Positions 46,957 through 56,272 of a DNA stretch of 64,000 nt are shown piece after piece. How positions within the stretch are numbered: position 1 is the stretch's first letter; each line of letters opens with the position of its first letter. The position numbers were made by a program, and so were the translations under genes. The stretch covers positions 1-64,000 of the forward strand of contig NZ_JAJISD010000007.1 of the NCBI RefSeq assembly GCF_020880995.1. The letters are read 5' to 3'. Origin of the DNA: Reyranella aquatilis (GTDB lineage: Bacteria; Pseudomonadota; Alphaproteobacteria; Reyranellales; Reyranellaceae). A model generated the notes under the pieces. That model saw only the letters and a list, made by a program, of their open reading frames with translations, was not told the origin of the DNA and did no database searches.

Positions 46957-47937
46957 TCAGTGCTCGTGAGCGGCGCCGGCCTTGCCGATCTCCGCCTTGA
47001 TCACGAAGCTGTTCTTCGCTGCATAGATGTCGCCTGCCACGAGGCCGAACATGACTTCGGCCCAGTCGGCATCTCGATTGCCCAGTTCGATCTCTCTCGC
47101 CTCGAACGAGTCGCCGTTGCGCACAAAGACGACGTTCTTGCCCTCAAGTGTTTGAAGGGCGTTTGTACTGACGGCTACATCGACTGGCCGTGCTGACAGG
47201 ATGACCTTTCCGTCCACGAACAGGCCCGGGCGCAACCGTCCACTGTTCGGAACGATTGCACGCGCTATGGCCGACTGAGTATCGCTGGCGCCGATCGGCG
47301 AGAGATAGTCGATCTTGGCTTCGATAGGTGCACCGCCGTCGCCAACATCGATGGAAACGGCGTTGCCGATCCGGACCTTCAAGAAATCCTTCCGGAACAC
47401 CGCGAAGTCGACCCACATGGTCGAAAGGTCGGCAATGGTGAAGATCGGCCGCGCTTCGGACGCGAACTCGCCTAGCGTTCCATCCCGATCGATCACGGTA
47501 CCGTTGATCGGTGCCTTGAGTTCATAGACGGTCAGGCTCTGGTTGCTCTCGACGGTCGCGAGAACATCGTCTTTCTTGACCATGTCGCCCAGCCGCTTGC
47601 GCATGCTTCGGATCACGCCGGGGAAGCGCGGGGTCACTTTCACCAGCGTTTCCTGATTTGGCTGCACCGTGCCGTTCAGTTGCAGAATATCGCGCAGTTC
47701 ATGGGGCCCCGCCTTAAGCAGCTCTATGCCCGCCGCAGCCACCTGGGCGTCTGTCAACTTCACGCCCTCGTCATGACTGTCGCCCTCCTTCTCAGCATGC
47801 CCACCTTTGGCGCCAGCGGCCTTCGACTGGTTGGTAAATCGCGCATCGAAGACGTAGTAGCCGGCAGCGGCCAGGATGCCCGCGCAAAAGATTGCCACCG
47901 TCAGATAGCCAAGTACCTTTTTTATAATGTTCATCAT
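46957..47937 (-). CDS. czcB: CzcB-type periplasmic adaptor
   Basis: This 326-aa membrane-fusion protein has an N-terminal anchor and a His-rich stretch (AGAKGGHAEKEGDSHDEG) suited to metal binding. The barrel-sandwich motif is VKVTPRFPGVIRSMRKRLGD, followed by LKAPINGTVIDRDGTLGEFA. It links CzcA and CzcC. Two adjacent ATG codons (47937, 47934) overlap the czcC stop. At 326 aa it is shorter than many CzcB proteins (about 400-520) and lacks the long N-terminal coiled extension. Confidence 0.9.
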   Translation of the reverse strand: MMNIIKKVLGYLTVAIFCAGILAAAGYYVFDARFTNQSKAAGAKGGHAEKEGDSHDEGVKLTDAQVAAAGIELLKAGPHELRDILQLNGTVQPNQETLVKVTPRFPGVIRSMRKRLGDMVKKDDVLATVESNQSLTVYELKAPINGTVIDRDGTLGEFASEARPIFTIADLSTMWVDFAVFRKDFLKVRIGNAVSIDVGDGGAPIEAKIDYLSPIGASDTQSAIARAIVPNSGRLRPGLFVDGKVILSARPVDVAVSTNALQTLEGKNVVFVRNGDSFEAREIELGNRDADWAEVMFGLVAGDIYAAKNSFVIKAEIGKAGAAHEH

Positions 47938-49223
47938 CGTGCCCTCGTAACGTTCACGGGGCTCGCGGTGAGACCCTCGATTGTGGCAACGGCTGAATGG
48001 AAGCTCGTCAGCGCTTCGTGTTCCTTTAGTTCCGCATCAGCGACGGTCTGATATGCGTCCAAAATCTCCAGAACCGTGAAGCGCCCCTGTCCGTACCCCG
48101 CTTCGATGGTCGCGTAGGTCTGCCGCGCCGCCGGCAGGATCGTCTTGCGGATGAGGTCGAGCTGGACAAGCTGGTTGTTCGCGGTGTCGTGTGCTTTCGC
48201 CACGACGGTGATCAGGGCCAGCCGGTTCGAGGCCCGTTCGGAGTGGGCCTTTCGAGAATTTTCCTGAGCTTCCTGGATACCGCCGCGATTCCTGTCCAAC
48301 ACCGGAAACGGCATCGAGACGCCCAGCCGCACGGCGCTCTGCTGGGTGTCGGAGTAGTAGCGCCAACCCACGCTGGCCGTGACGTCTGGGATGGGCTTCA
48401 GACGGGCGACCAGCAGCTCTCCGTCTCGTTGAGCGCGTATGGCCGTCCAGCGCATGAGCTGCGGATTGTCGTCGATCGCCTTGATCAGGGCTTCGAGCGG
48501 TGCCGGCCGGACCAGGCGGGTGAAGTCTCCGGAAACGGACGTGAAGTCGGGCAGATCGCGGCCCATCAACCCGGTGAGATCCCTCCGAGCTACGGCAAAG
48601 GCCAATCGCGCGCGATCACGTTCTAGGCGCGTTACACCGACCGCTGTCTGGGTTCGCGTGACTTCCGACGGCGAGGATGCGCCGGCTTCGACGCGGCGTT
48701 GCATCAATGGCACGAGCTTTTCCAGGGTCGAAGCTTGCCGTTCAAGAATCTGGATGCGGCGCTGCACCGATAGGGCTTCTACGAAGGCGAGTGTCGTCTC
48801 CGAAAGGAGTTCGAGACGGGTTGCGTCCTTCTCCCATCGCATGGCATCGGCGTCGCCGAGAGCCGCCGACACGCGCGCGTCGCGCTTGCCGCCAAGCTCG
48901 ATGAGCTGGCTGAGCATTAGTGTTGTCTCCGCGCCGCCAACATTCTCAGAATTGCCGGGGGCAAAATTGTCGATCTCGAAGCCGATCGTTGGATTGGGCA
49001 TCGCGCCAGCCTGACGGCGGCGACCATCGGCCATGCCAAGGTTGCGATCAGCTATGTCGATGCGCGGGCTGGCGTTCACCGCCTGCTGCAAAGCCTGGCG
49101 AAGAGTAAGCACCCCGTTCGGCACGCGCTGCGCAGCCGCAGGCGTCGCCTGCGACAAAGCTCCGTTTGCATGCGTGACAACGAGCAGCGCTACGCACAAC
49201 GCTCCCACTACGCGGATTGACAT
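47934..49223 (-). CDS. czcC: CzcC-type outer-membrane channel
   Basis: This 429-aa TolC-family protein has a signal peptide (THANGALS|QATP). Its TolC repeats include LRQALQQAVNASPRIDIADRN, NPTIGFEIDNFAP and VRLGVSMPFPVLDRNRGGI. It completes the CzcCBA duct. It is the first clear gene of the czc operon, with a czcI-like gene 74 bases upstream. Confidence 0.9.
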   Translation of the reverse strand: MSIRVVGALCVALLVVTHANGALSQATPAAAQRVPNGVLTLRQALQQAVNASPRIDIADRNLGMADGRRRQAGAMPNPTIGFEIDNFAPGNSENVGGAETTLMLSQLIELGGKRDARVSAALGDADAMRWEKDATRLELLSETTLAFVEALSVQRRIQILERQASTLEKLVPLMQRRVEAGASSPSEVTRTQTAVGVTRLERDRARLAFAVARRDLTGLMGRDLPDFTSVSGDFTRLVRPAPLEALIKAIDDNPQLMRWTAIRAQRDGELLVARLKPIPDVTASVGWRYYSDTQQSAVRLGVSMPFPVLDRNRGGIQEAQENSRKAHSERASNRLALITVVAKAHDTANNQLVQLDLIRKTILPAARQTYATIEAGYGQGRFTVLEILDAYQTVADAELKEHEALTSFHSAVATIEGLTASPVNVTRAR

Positions 49224-49297
49224 GATCTGATCCCAGAAAAGCGTTTATCAGCACGCCGCACCGGAAACTTCGGCACGACGATCGAAACACGGCGGGA

Positions 49298-49660
49298 TCA
49301 GTTCTTGGGGGGGCGCCCTGCTATGCGCGGAGAGGCAACGGACACCTGCACAAGGCGTCCCTCGGGCACTTCGAAAGAAGCGTCGGCAGCGAAGAGCACC
49401 AATGCTGCGGTGAAATAAGGCGACACTGAGCACATATGACAGGCTTCAGCGGCCTGGCCGCCCTCGTTCCCGAGATCGTTTGGCGCGCTGGAAACCACGG
49501 CCTGCCCTGCGCTCATCCCGACGCTATTCGCGCTAAAATCGCTGATAACATGGACGATACTAGCGAGTGCCAAGACCAGCACGCAGAACATCCGGACGAA
49601 GCTTACACTCCGTCGAAGTGCCAATGCCAGCGGATGCCCTATGGTAGTCACCACGTTCAC
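49298..49660 (-). CDS. czcI-like small membrane protein with CHMC motif
   Basis: This 120-aa protein has one or two hydrophobic segments (FVRMFCVLVLALASIVHVI; YFTAALVLFAADASF). A Cys/His pair (EACHMCSV) sits between them, and the end is Pro-rich (SPRIAGRPPKN). Position just upstream of czcC and the layout match CzcI/DUF2946-type accessory proteins. These are thought to act in periplasmic metal homeostasis or regulation. Exact role unproven. Confidence 0.6.
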   Translation of the reverse strand: MNVVTTIGHPLALALRRSVSFVRMFCVLVLALASIVHVISDFSANSVGMSAGQAVVSSAPNDLGNEGGQAAEACHMCSVSPYFTAALVLFAADASFEVPEGRLVQVSVASPRIAGRPPKN

Positions 49661-49897
49661 TTATCTACGAGCGCGAAGCGGTTATACAATCACCTTAGTA
49701 ATGATGCGGCGTTGTGCCCCAGTGAGACAGGCGAGGGTCCAAACGATCATAGTATCGCCCTCTTAGGGTTGCAGTGTGCGTGAAGCGTGCACTGACTGGA
49801 AAGGAGCATATTCGTCTTGATCCTTTAGTTGGTACAGGATGCACCATCGGTCGCAGGACGGACGATGGGCACTGCCGTGAGACTGATGGGCTGACGA

Positions 49898-50452
49898 ATG
49901 CGAACATTGCTCCGCTTTGCGCACGCGATCGACGGTTTGAATAGAACCGTTTCTGAGTTCGTGCGTTGGGGGTTGCTCGCGAACGCCGTTCTCATCACAG
50001 CAAACGCCCTGAGCCGCAAATTCCTCTCGCTGGCGTGGGCGTCGGCGTTCGATCTTCAATGGCAGTTTTTCGCCGCCGTTGTCTTGTTGATGGCTGCCTA
50101 TACCTTTCAACGAGACGAGCATGTGCGAATCGACATCCTGGCTGACCGGCTGGGCGAACGAGGCCTAGCGTGGCTCGATCTCATTGGAATTTGTCTCGTT
50201 CTTCTGCCGGTATGCGCAGCGCTCGTATGGGTAAGCTTGCCGCAATTCGTCATCGCCTTTCTTTCCGGCGAGAGCCGGGCGACGCGCGAAAGCACGAGCC
50301 ACATTCCGGCGTGGATCATAAAGGGCTTCATCCCCGCCGGCTTTCTCCTGCTCGCTTTGCAGGGTATCGCCGAAGCTGTCCGCTGTGTTGCCTGTCTCAG
50401 GGGTATTTTGCCGCGACCGATGCACCGGCGAAGGCTGATCGAGGACCGTTGA
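49898..50452 (+). CDS. TRAP transporter small permease (DctQ-type)
   Basis: This 184-aa protein has four membrane helices. The DctQ landmarks are LQWQFFAAVVLLMAAYTFQRDEHVRIDIL and the IPAWIIKGFIPAGFLLLALQG end, read here in two blocks. It partners the large permease encoded two bases downstream. The window holds no periplasmic binding protein (DctP) for it, so the substrate is unknown. It is unlike the surrounding metal genes and may have been acquired separately or with this island. Confidence 0.85.
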   Translation: MRTLLRFAHAIDGLNRTVSEFVRWGLLANAVLITANALSRKFLSLAWASAFDLQWQFFAAVVLLMAAYTFQRDEHVRIDILADRLGERGLAWLDLIGICLVLLPVCAALVWVSLPQFVIAFLSGESRATRESTSHIPAWIIKGFIPAGFLLLALQGIAEAVRCVACLRGILPRPMHRRRLIEDR

Positions 50453-50453
50453 C

Positions 50454-51827
50454 ATGACGGACATCCTCGCGCCGGCGATGTTCCTTTGTCTGGTAGTGGC
50501 ACTCTTCGCCGGGTTTCCGGTTGCGTTCTCCTTGGCGGCGGTAGGGGGCGCATTCGGCATCATCGGCGTCACCACAGGCCACTTCAACGTTACCTTCCTG
50601 AATAATATGCTCTTCCGCATTCAAGGAACGTTCAACAACGACAACCTGTTGGCGCTGCCGCTCCTGATTTTTATGGGAATGCTGCTGGAGCGCACCGGCA
50701 TCGCTGAGGAAATGTTCACTGCCCTGAATCGCATATTCGGGCGTCTTTCCGGCGGGCTGGCTTACGCAACGATTATTGTTGGTGCCGCCCTCTCTGCAAT
50801 CACAGGCTTTGTCTCAGCGTCGGTGGTTGCCATTGGGCTCATATCACTGCCCGTGATGCTGCGGGCAAAGTACGATCCGAAGCTTGCCACCGGGATAGTA
50901 GCCGCGGCCGGCACGCTCGCCCAGGTCATTCCGCCAAGCCTCGTTCTCATCATTCTGGCAGAGCAGCTCGAAGTGTCGCTTCTCGAGATCTATCGAGGGG
51001 CGCTCTTGCCCGCGGCGCTGCTCGTCGCCTTATATCTGTCGTACATCTTCCTCCTCACGCGCCTGTCTCCCGAGCGCGCTCCTTCAAGTTTCGACAGGGT
51101 TGTTCAGTCCCTGTCGCAGGTAACCCTTGAGGTTGTCCGCGCGGCCGGACTGCCGTTGGGTATCGTGTCTGCCGTGCTGGCAGCGATCTATTTCGGCGTG
51201 GCGACGCCCACCGAGGGCGGCGCCATTGGCGTCATCGCCATATTGCTCCTGGGACTGGCAGGGCGAAAGCTGACCGGGCGCAATCTCCGCCAAGCAATGG
51301 ATGTCACCGGCATACTTTGTTCCGGCATCATCTTTCTATTGCTCGGAGCGTCCTTCTTCATGTTGGTGTTCCGTGGCCTTGAAGGTCACCTCTGGATCGA
51401 ATCGCTCTTCAAGCTCTTGCCCGCAGGCCAAGTGGGCTTCATCGTATTCATCAACGTGGCGATATTCTTCCTGGCATTCTTTCTGGATTTTTTCGAGATC
51501 GCTTTCATCGTGCTCCCGTTGATCGCGCCGATTGCGCGCCATCTCGGCATCGATATGGTGTGGTTCACGGTGCTGCTCGCCGTCAACCTTCAGACTTCTT
51601 TCATGCATCCGCCCTTTGGGATCGCTCTCTATAACCTTCGAAGCGTAACGCCGTCCTCTGTTCCTACATCGCAGATCTATTGGGGAGCTGTGCCGTTTCT
51701 GGTTCTGCAGATCATGATGGTTGGGCTTCTCATTGCGGTACCGCAAATCGTGACGCGAACTCCGGCACCGGCCGCCGCCCCGGCAACGATCAATATAGAA
51801 CTACCTCCACCACCTGCCGAGAACTGA
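50454..51827 (+). CDS. TRAP transporter large permease (DctM-type)
   Basis: This 457-aa protein has about 12 transmembrane helices with the DctM pattern: FPVAFSLAAVGGAFGI, NDNLLALPLLIFMGMLLERTG, GTLAQVIPPSLVLIIL and FLDFFEIAFIVLPLIAPI. It carries organic anions, sialic acid, amino acids or similar substrates by a sodium-driven, binding-protein-dependent route. Its ATG 50454 lies directly after the small permease stop. A Pro-rich tail (APAAAPATINIELPPPP) is an unusual cytosolic extension. Confidence 0.88.
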   Translation: MTDILAPAMFLCLVVALFAGFPVAFSLAAVGGAFGIIGVTTGHFNVTFLNNMLFRIQGTFNNDNLLALPLLIFMGMLLERTGIAEEMFTALNRIFGRLSGGLAYATIIVGAALSAITGFVSASVVAIGLISLPVMLRAKYDPKLATGIVAAAGTLAQVIPPSLVLIILAEQLEVSLLEIYRGALLPAALLVALYLSYIFLLTRLSPERAPSSFDRVVQSLSQVTLEVVRAAGLPLGIVSAVLAAIYFGVATPTEGGAIGVIAILLLGLAGRKLTGRNLRQAMDVTGILCSGIIFLLLGASFFMLVFRGLEGHLWIESLFKLLPAGQVGFIVFINVAIFFLAFFLDFFEIAFIVLPLIAPIARHLGIDMVWFTVLLAVNLQTSFMHPPFGIALYNLRSVTPSSVPTSQIYWGAVPFLVLQIMMVGLLIAVPQIVTRTPAPAAAPATINIELPPPPAEN

Positions 51828-51843
51828 GCCAACCGACCGTGCA

Positions 51844-52239
51844 TCAACGCATGTTGGTGAGTGCATCGATCACGCGGCAATCAACGACGCGGCCATTCTT
51901 GCAGGCACGCACCATGCGTCTTAGTTCATCGCGCAGCACGGTAAGGCGGCTCAGCCGGCTCTCAACGGCTGAAAGCTGGGCCGAGGCCAAGTCCGACGCC
52001 GCCTTGCAAGACAGTTCAGGCTTCTCTTGCAAGGCAAGTAGAGCCCGTACGGAAACAAGTTCGAACCCCAACTCGCGCGCGTGACGGACGAAGGCCAGTC
52101 GGCCGGCATCCTCCTTGCCGTATATGCGGCGGCCGTTGGGCGCGCGGCGTGCCTTCGGCAATACGCCGGCCCGCTCGTAGTAGCGGATGGTCTCAATGTG
52201 CACGCCGCTTTGCTTCGAAAGCGTGCCGATGGACATCAT
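51844..52239 (-). CDS. MerR-family Cd/Pb/Zn-sensing regulator (CadR/PbrR-like)
   Basis: This 131-aa regulator has a MerR HTH (MSIGTLSKQSGVHIETIRYYERAGVL) and a dimerisation helix. Three Cys fit metal sensors: LSCKAA at about residue 77 and the C-terminal pair ACKNGRVVDC. This Cys set is typical of CadR/PbrR/ZntR. Two consecutive ATG codons (52239, 52236) follow GAGG. Its operator lies 19 bases upstream, in a divergent promoter for the decayed operon. It is the only intact MerR regulator in the window, so it may serve all CTGTAG promoters here. Confidence 0.88.
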   Translation of the reverse strand: MMSIGTLSKQSGVHIETIRYYERAGVLPKARRAPNGRRIYGKEDAGRLAFVRHARELGFELVSVRALLALQEKPELSCKAASDLASAQLSAVESRLSRLTVLRDELRRMVRACKNGRVVDCRVIDALTNMR

Positions 52240-52251
52240 TGCTAACCTCGT

Positions 52252-52282
52252 TTGCTTCTGTAGTCGCTACAGGATCTATACT
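52252..52282 (+). promoter_or_regulatory. MerR-type divergent promoter
   Basis: TTGCTT (-35) and TATACT (-10) are 19 bases apart on the plus strand, with CTGTAG-N3-CTACAG (52258-52272) in the spacer. It points into the decayed CDF/lspA segment and is still near consensus. The dyad also overlaps the likely MerR promoter. Confidence 0.78.
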
Positions 52283-52370
52283 TTTGACATGCGAATCAAG
52301 GACAATACCCCCCGACAACGCCCTCCGATTCTCCCATGACGCACCGAGTCACCGACGTGGCTTGCTCGAT

Positions 52371-52442
52371 GCTGTTTTCACCATTGTCATGGCTTTCCTG
52401 CAATCCGCATGGGCGAGCGTTGCCGACACGCTGCCGATCTGA
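52371..52442 (+). pseudogene. possible C-terminal remnant of a CDF transporter
   Basis: A short frame reading VFTIVMAFLQSAWASVADTLPI resembles the end of the intact CDF protein (IVIAGLFLHSAWSIIRDATSDL) at 35126-35974. It lies between a MerR-type promoter and the decayed lspA, the same gene order as the intact operon. Only about 24 residues remain, so this is weak evidence. Confidence 0.35.
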
Positions 52443-52461
52443 GACGCACCAAGCACGTCGT

Positions 52462-52926
52462 ATGAGGTGGTCCGCGCAAGGGATTGGCTCAGCGTGCGCT
52501 ATCACGGCGTACATCGTCGATCATGCGAGCAAGGCCGCCGCGATTGCCTTTTTTTCGGGTCGCATGAAAGCGTCGAGGTGCTGCCGATCTTCAATGTGGT
52601 GCTCACACGCAATCGAGGCATGAGCTTTGGCCTTTTCACGGGGCCGCCGTGGTGGACACTCTCCTTCCTTGGGGCTCCCGGCAGTCACGCTACTATCCGT
52701 GTGGCTCTGGCACACCCGCACGAAACTGAGCGGCGGCGCAATTGGCCTGATTATCGGCGGTGCGCTCGGCAATACTGCCGATCGAATACGAAGTAGAGCC
52801 GTCACAGACTTTCTCGACTTGCACGTCGGACAGTAGCACTAGCGAGCGTTCAATTTCGCTGATGTTGCAATCGTTGGCGGTGCGGTGTTGTTCCTTTTGC
52901 AACCGCCAGAACCCCGTGCGTCGTGA
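52462..52926 (+). pseudogene. lspA, decayed (two frameshifts, two Trp-to-stop changes)
   Basis: From ATG 52462 the frame reads ACAITAYIVDHASKAAAIAFF. After a shift in a T7 run it continues SHESVEVLPIFNVVLTRNRG. After a second shift it continues AIGLIIGGALGNTADRIRS and TDFLDLHVGQ. The next codons TAG CAC TAG would be Trp-His-Trp in homologues (HVGQWHWPAF), then AFNFADVAIVGGAVLFLL and a stop at 52924-52926. Catalytic Asp codons remain. Remaining 52927-53117 shows no gene. Confidence 0.88.
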
Positions 52927-53117
52927 ACGGCATCTACGAGGCACCTGGCAGGAGTCTGACGTGTCGCTGTCCTGCTGTACTTGGGCGCTTGTGCCTGGCA
53001 CGGCTTCGATGTTTCAGCGGGGCCTACCTGCCGATCGAGCTGCATCTCGGCGACGTTACCCGGCGCCAACTCGTTTTCGGTTTCTCTTGCCGTCTTTCGC
53101 GTGGACACAAGCTGCGA

Positions 53118-56100
53118 TCAGCGCGCGTGCGCCGTCCCGGTCATCGTCGGTACCTGATGCGGCTGTGCCGGAACGCCAAGCCCACCGGAAGGGCCACCCT
53201 GCTGAATGCTGGTCTGATTACGGTTGAGCAGGCGCAGGCCGTTGAGAACGACCAGAAGTGACGCGCCTACGTCGGCGGCGATGGCCCCCCAGAGCGATGC
53301 GAGTCCAATCACCGTCAGTGCTGTGAACACAAGCTTCACGGCAATGGAAAACGCAACGTTCTGCCTGATTACGGTGAGAGTTGCGCGCGAATGGCGCACG
53401 AGCCAAGGAAGCTTGGACAGATCGTCCGACATCAGCGCCACATCGGCCGTTTCGATGGCGGCGTCGCTGCCCATGGCGCCCATGGCGATGCCGAGATTGG
53501 CACGACCCATCGCGGGAGCATCGTTGACCCCGTCGCCGACCATGGCAACCGTCCCGTAGCGCCGCACCAAATCCTCGACGGCTACCACCTTGTCCGCCGG
53601 TAGAAGTTCCGCTCGAACCTCGTCGATGCCCGTCTGCTTCGCAATCGCTTCCGCCGTCGCCCGATTGTCGCCTGTGAGCATCACGACGTGTTTGATGCCT
53701 GCTCGGTGCAGCGCAGTTACGATGTCCCTCGCTTCCGGCCTGACGGCATCGGCAACGGCAACGAGGCCCCAGACTTCCTGACCCTCGCCAACCCCGACGA
53801 TGGTGCGACCGGCGCTCGAAAGTGCATCGGCTTGCTGCAGAACTGTATCCGAGCTGATGCCCCGCTCCGCAAGGTAGCGGCGCGAGCCGAGCCATATCTC
53901 GCGTCCGGCAACTCGCCCGGTGACGCCTCGGCCGGCGATGGCTTGGACGGCCTCGGCGGGTTCGGCGGCGATCTTGAATTCCTCGGCTTTCGCCAGGATG
54001 GCGCGCGCGATTGGATGCCCGCTGCGCGCCTCCAAGGCCGCGGCCAAGCCAAGAATGTCCGTTTCGTTGCGACCGCCGAGCGGCACGATCTCGACGACCT
54101 GTGGCCGCCCTTCGGTGAGCGTGCCGGTCTTGTCCATGGCAACGGCCTTGAGGTGCGCGGGCGTTTCGAGATGAGTGCCACCCTTCACCAGGACACCCTG
54201 TTTCGCCGCGCCGGCGAGTGCAGCCACGATCGTCACTGGCGTTGAAATCACGAGGGCGCAGGGGCAAGCGATCACAAGAAGCACTAACGCACGGTAGAAC
54301 CAGACGTCCCAGGCACCGCCCAGGAGCAAAGGCGGAGCCAAAAAGATAGCGATGGCAAGCGCCATCACGACGGGCGTGTAGATGCGCGCGAACTTCTCCA
54401 CCCACTGCTCACTGGGGGCGCGTCGGCTCTGAGCCGACCCGACCATCCGGATGATCTGGGCGAGTGTCGTGTTGTTTGCCGCTTTGGTTGTCACAATATC
54501 GAGGGCACCCTCGCCGTTTATGGTGCCGGCAAAGACCTCGTCGCCCTCTGCCTTCAATACGGGGACGCTTTCACCGGTGATCGGCGCCTGATTGACCTCG
54601 CTTTCGCCGGCGGCAACCCGGCCGTCGAGCGGTACCTTGTCCCCTGGCCGGACGATGATATGCATGCCAACCCGGACCTCAGCCGCCGGAACATCGTGCT
54701 CGGAGCCGTCTTCGAGCTTGAGGCGTGCTGTGGGCGGCGCGAGTTCCATGAGGGCAGCAACCGCGCGGCGCGCGCGACCCAGGCTCCAAGCTTCTAGCGC
54801 CAGCGCCAGCGCGAAGAAGAACGATACCGTGGCTGCCTCAAACCAAGCGCCGATGCCAATGGCACCTGCGACCGCAACCATCATCAACAGATTCATGTCG
54901 GGACGCAGCCGCTTGGCGGCGAGCCAAGCCTTGGGCGCGACGTAGCGTGCCGCACCGAGTACCGCGAGTGTGTACAGCGCCACGCTGGGCAGCGGGGTCG
55001 CCCCCGAGCCGTGTTCACCCGCCTCGAAAGCCGCTATGATGCTACCGCCCAGCCAGGCATGAATCGCAAAGCCCAGTGCCGTGAACACGCCGCTCGCGGT
55101 CGTCAGCCATGACTGCAGACGCTTGCGGCGCTCTTCGGCCTGTGCGGCTTCGCTGGTGCCGCCTTCAATCCAAGGCTCGGCACGCAGTCCAGCGCGCGCT
55201 ACAGCTTTCTCGACTCGGGATTCGAGTGCCGCATCCGGCGTCATGTCGATCGACATGCGGCCGTTGAGGAGATCAAAGGCGAGCTTGGCTTCGCCGACCA
55301 GCGGCCCAACCTCGCGCTTCAACGCCGCGATCTCGTCGGCGCAGTCCATGCCGTGAATGCGAAACACAACTTGGCCGGCCAAGCGGGTTGGAAGCGGCGA
55401 GTTGAGCGCCTCTGCCGCCCCGCCGGATGCAGGACCTACCGGTACTGCGGCGGGCGCGGGCGCGCCGCGGGAAACTGCCGGCGCCGACCAGGGCTCGGCG
55501 CGCATACCCGTTCGCTCCACAGCTTCCTGGATCGCGTCGAGTGCCGCCCGGCTCTGGGGAGCCACGGTCATCATGCCTTGCGCGGTGTCGAAAGCCAGCT
55601 TGTCTTCACCGACGAGCGGACCTAGTTGACGCGTGAGTTCGGCAACATCGTTTTTGCAGTCGAGCCCCTGAACGCGTAACAGCATTGCTTCGGCCGTGCC
55701 GTCCTCAACAAAGGAAGCACGCATGCCGGTCGGGCCGACGCGGCCGACGATATCGTCGACTGTCGCCTGCCTTTGCGGCGCGACCGTCATGAGCCCTTTC
55801 CCAGTATCGAACGATAGCCAAGCTTCGCTCCCAACGAGCGGACCAACCTCACGCTTGAGCGTGGCGACTTCATTCTTGCAGTCGAGCCCCTCGATCCGGA
55901 ACAGTAATGCAGGTGCAGGCTGTTGCTGCTGCAGTTCTCCCAGGAGACGCGCTTGCATGCCGATCGTTGCAACCGCCCGCTGAATGGCGTCGACCATCGG
56001 AACGCTCTCGGAGATCACCTCCATGACACCGGCTTGAGTATTGAAGGATAGCTTGTCGTCACCACCAACAAGTGGCCCGACTGCCGCGCGAAGCGCGCGA

Positions 56101-56180
56101 ACCTCGTTCTGGCAATCCAAGCCGTCGACCTTAAAGCGCAGTGAGCTTGAACGGCTCATCGTCGCGTCATTAACTTTCAT
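53118..56180 (-). CDS. Cd/Zn/Pb P1B-type ATPase with four N-terminal HMA-like domains
   Basis: This 1020-aa ATPase starts at ATG 56180 (GGAG upstream). Its N-terminus has four HMA-like repeats with one Cys each: GLDCQNEV (~23), GLDCKNEV (~101), GLDCKNDV (~175) and GMDCADEI (~280). CxxE/D replaces the usual CxxC, as in the MDCPxEE domain of Cd/Zn/Pb pumps. Core motifs: [28 protein letters not shown] and [11 protein letters not shown]. CadA-type pumps usually have one or two such domains. A strong MerR-type promoter precedes it. Confidence 0.9.
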   Translation of the reverse strand: MKVNDATMSRSSSLRFKVDGLDCQNEVRALRAAVGPLVGGDDKLSFNTQAGVMEVISESVPMVDAIQRAVATIGMQARLLGELQQQQPAPALLFRIEGLDCKNEVATLKREVGPLVGSEAWLSFDTGKGLMTVAPQRQATVDDIVGRVGPTGMRASFVEDGTAEAMLLRVQGLDCKNDVAELTRQLGPLVGEDKLAFDTAQGMMTVAPQSRAALDAIQEAVERTGMRAEPWSAPAVSRGAPAPAAVPVGPASGGAAEALNSPLPTRLAGQVVFRIHGMDCADEIAALKREVGPLVGEAKLAFDLLNGRMSIDMTPDAALESRVEKAVARAGLRAEPWIEGGTSEAAQAEERRKRLQSWLTTASGVFTALGFAIHAWLGGSIIAAFEAGEHGSGATPLPSVALYTLAVLGAARYVAPKAWLAAKRLRPDMNLLMMVAVAGAIGIGAWFEAATVSFFFALALALEAWSLGRARRAVAALMELAPPTARLKLEDGSEHDVPAAEVRVGMHIIVRPGDKVPLDGRVAAGESEVNQAPITGESVPVLKAEGDEVFAGTINGEGALDIVTTKAANNTTLAQIIRMVGSAQSRRAPSEQWVEKFARIYTPVVMALAIAIFLAPPLLLGGAWDVWFYRALVLLVIACPCALVISTPVTIVAALAGAAKQGVLVKGGTHLETPAHLKAVAMDKTGTLTEGRPQVVEIVPLGGRNETDILGLAAALEARSGHPIARAILAKAEEFKIAAEPAEAVQAIAGRGVTGRVAGREIWLGSRRYLAERGISSDTVLQQADALSSAGRTIVGVGEGQEVWGLVAVADAVRPEARDIVTALHRAGIKHVVMLTGDNRATAEAIAKQTGIDEVRAELLPADKVVAVEDLVRRYGTVAMVGDGVNDAPAMGRANLGIAMGAMGSDAAIETADVALMSDDLSKLPWLVRHSRATLTVIRQNVAFSIAVKLVFTALTVIGLASLWGAIAADVGASLLVVLNGLRLLNRNQTSIQQGGPSGGLGVPAQPHQVPTMTGTAHAR

Positions 56181-56241
56181 CTTTGGCTCCGTGGTGTCGC
56201 GATTCGAGTTCGGCCCCCGGCTTCTTCTTGCTCTTTCGAAG

Positions 56242-56272
56242 ATCATAACTCCTGTAGCCACTACAGAAGCAA
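56242..56272 (-). promoter_or_regulatory. MerR-type promoter of the four-HMA ATPase
   Basis: On the minus strand, TTGCTT (-35) and TATGAT (-10) are 19 bases apart, with CTGTAG-N3-CTACAG (56252-56266) in the spacer. The distance to ATG 56180 is about 55 bases from the expected start site. The flank 56273-56470 shows no gene. Confidence 0.78.
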
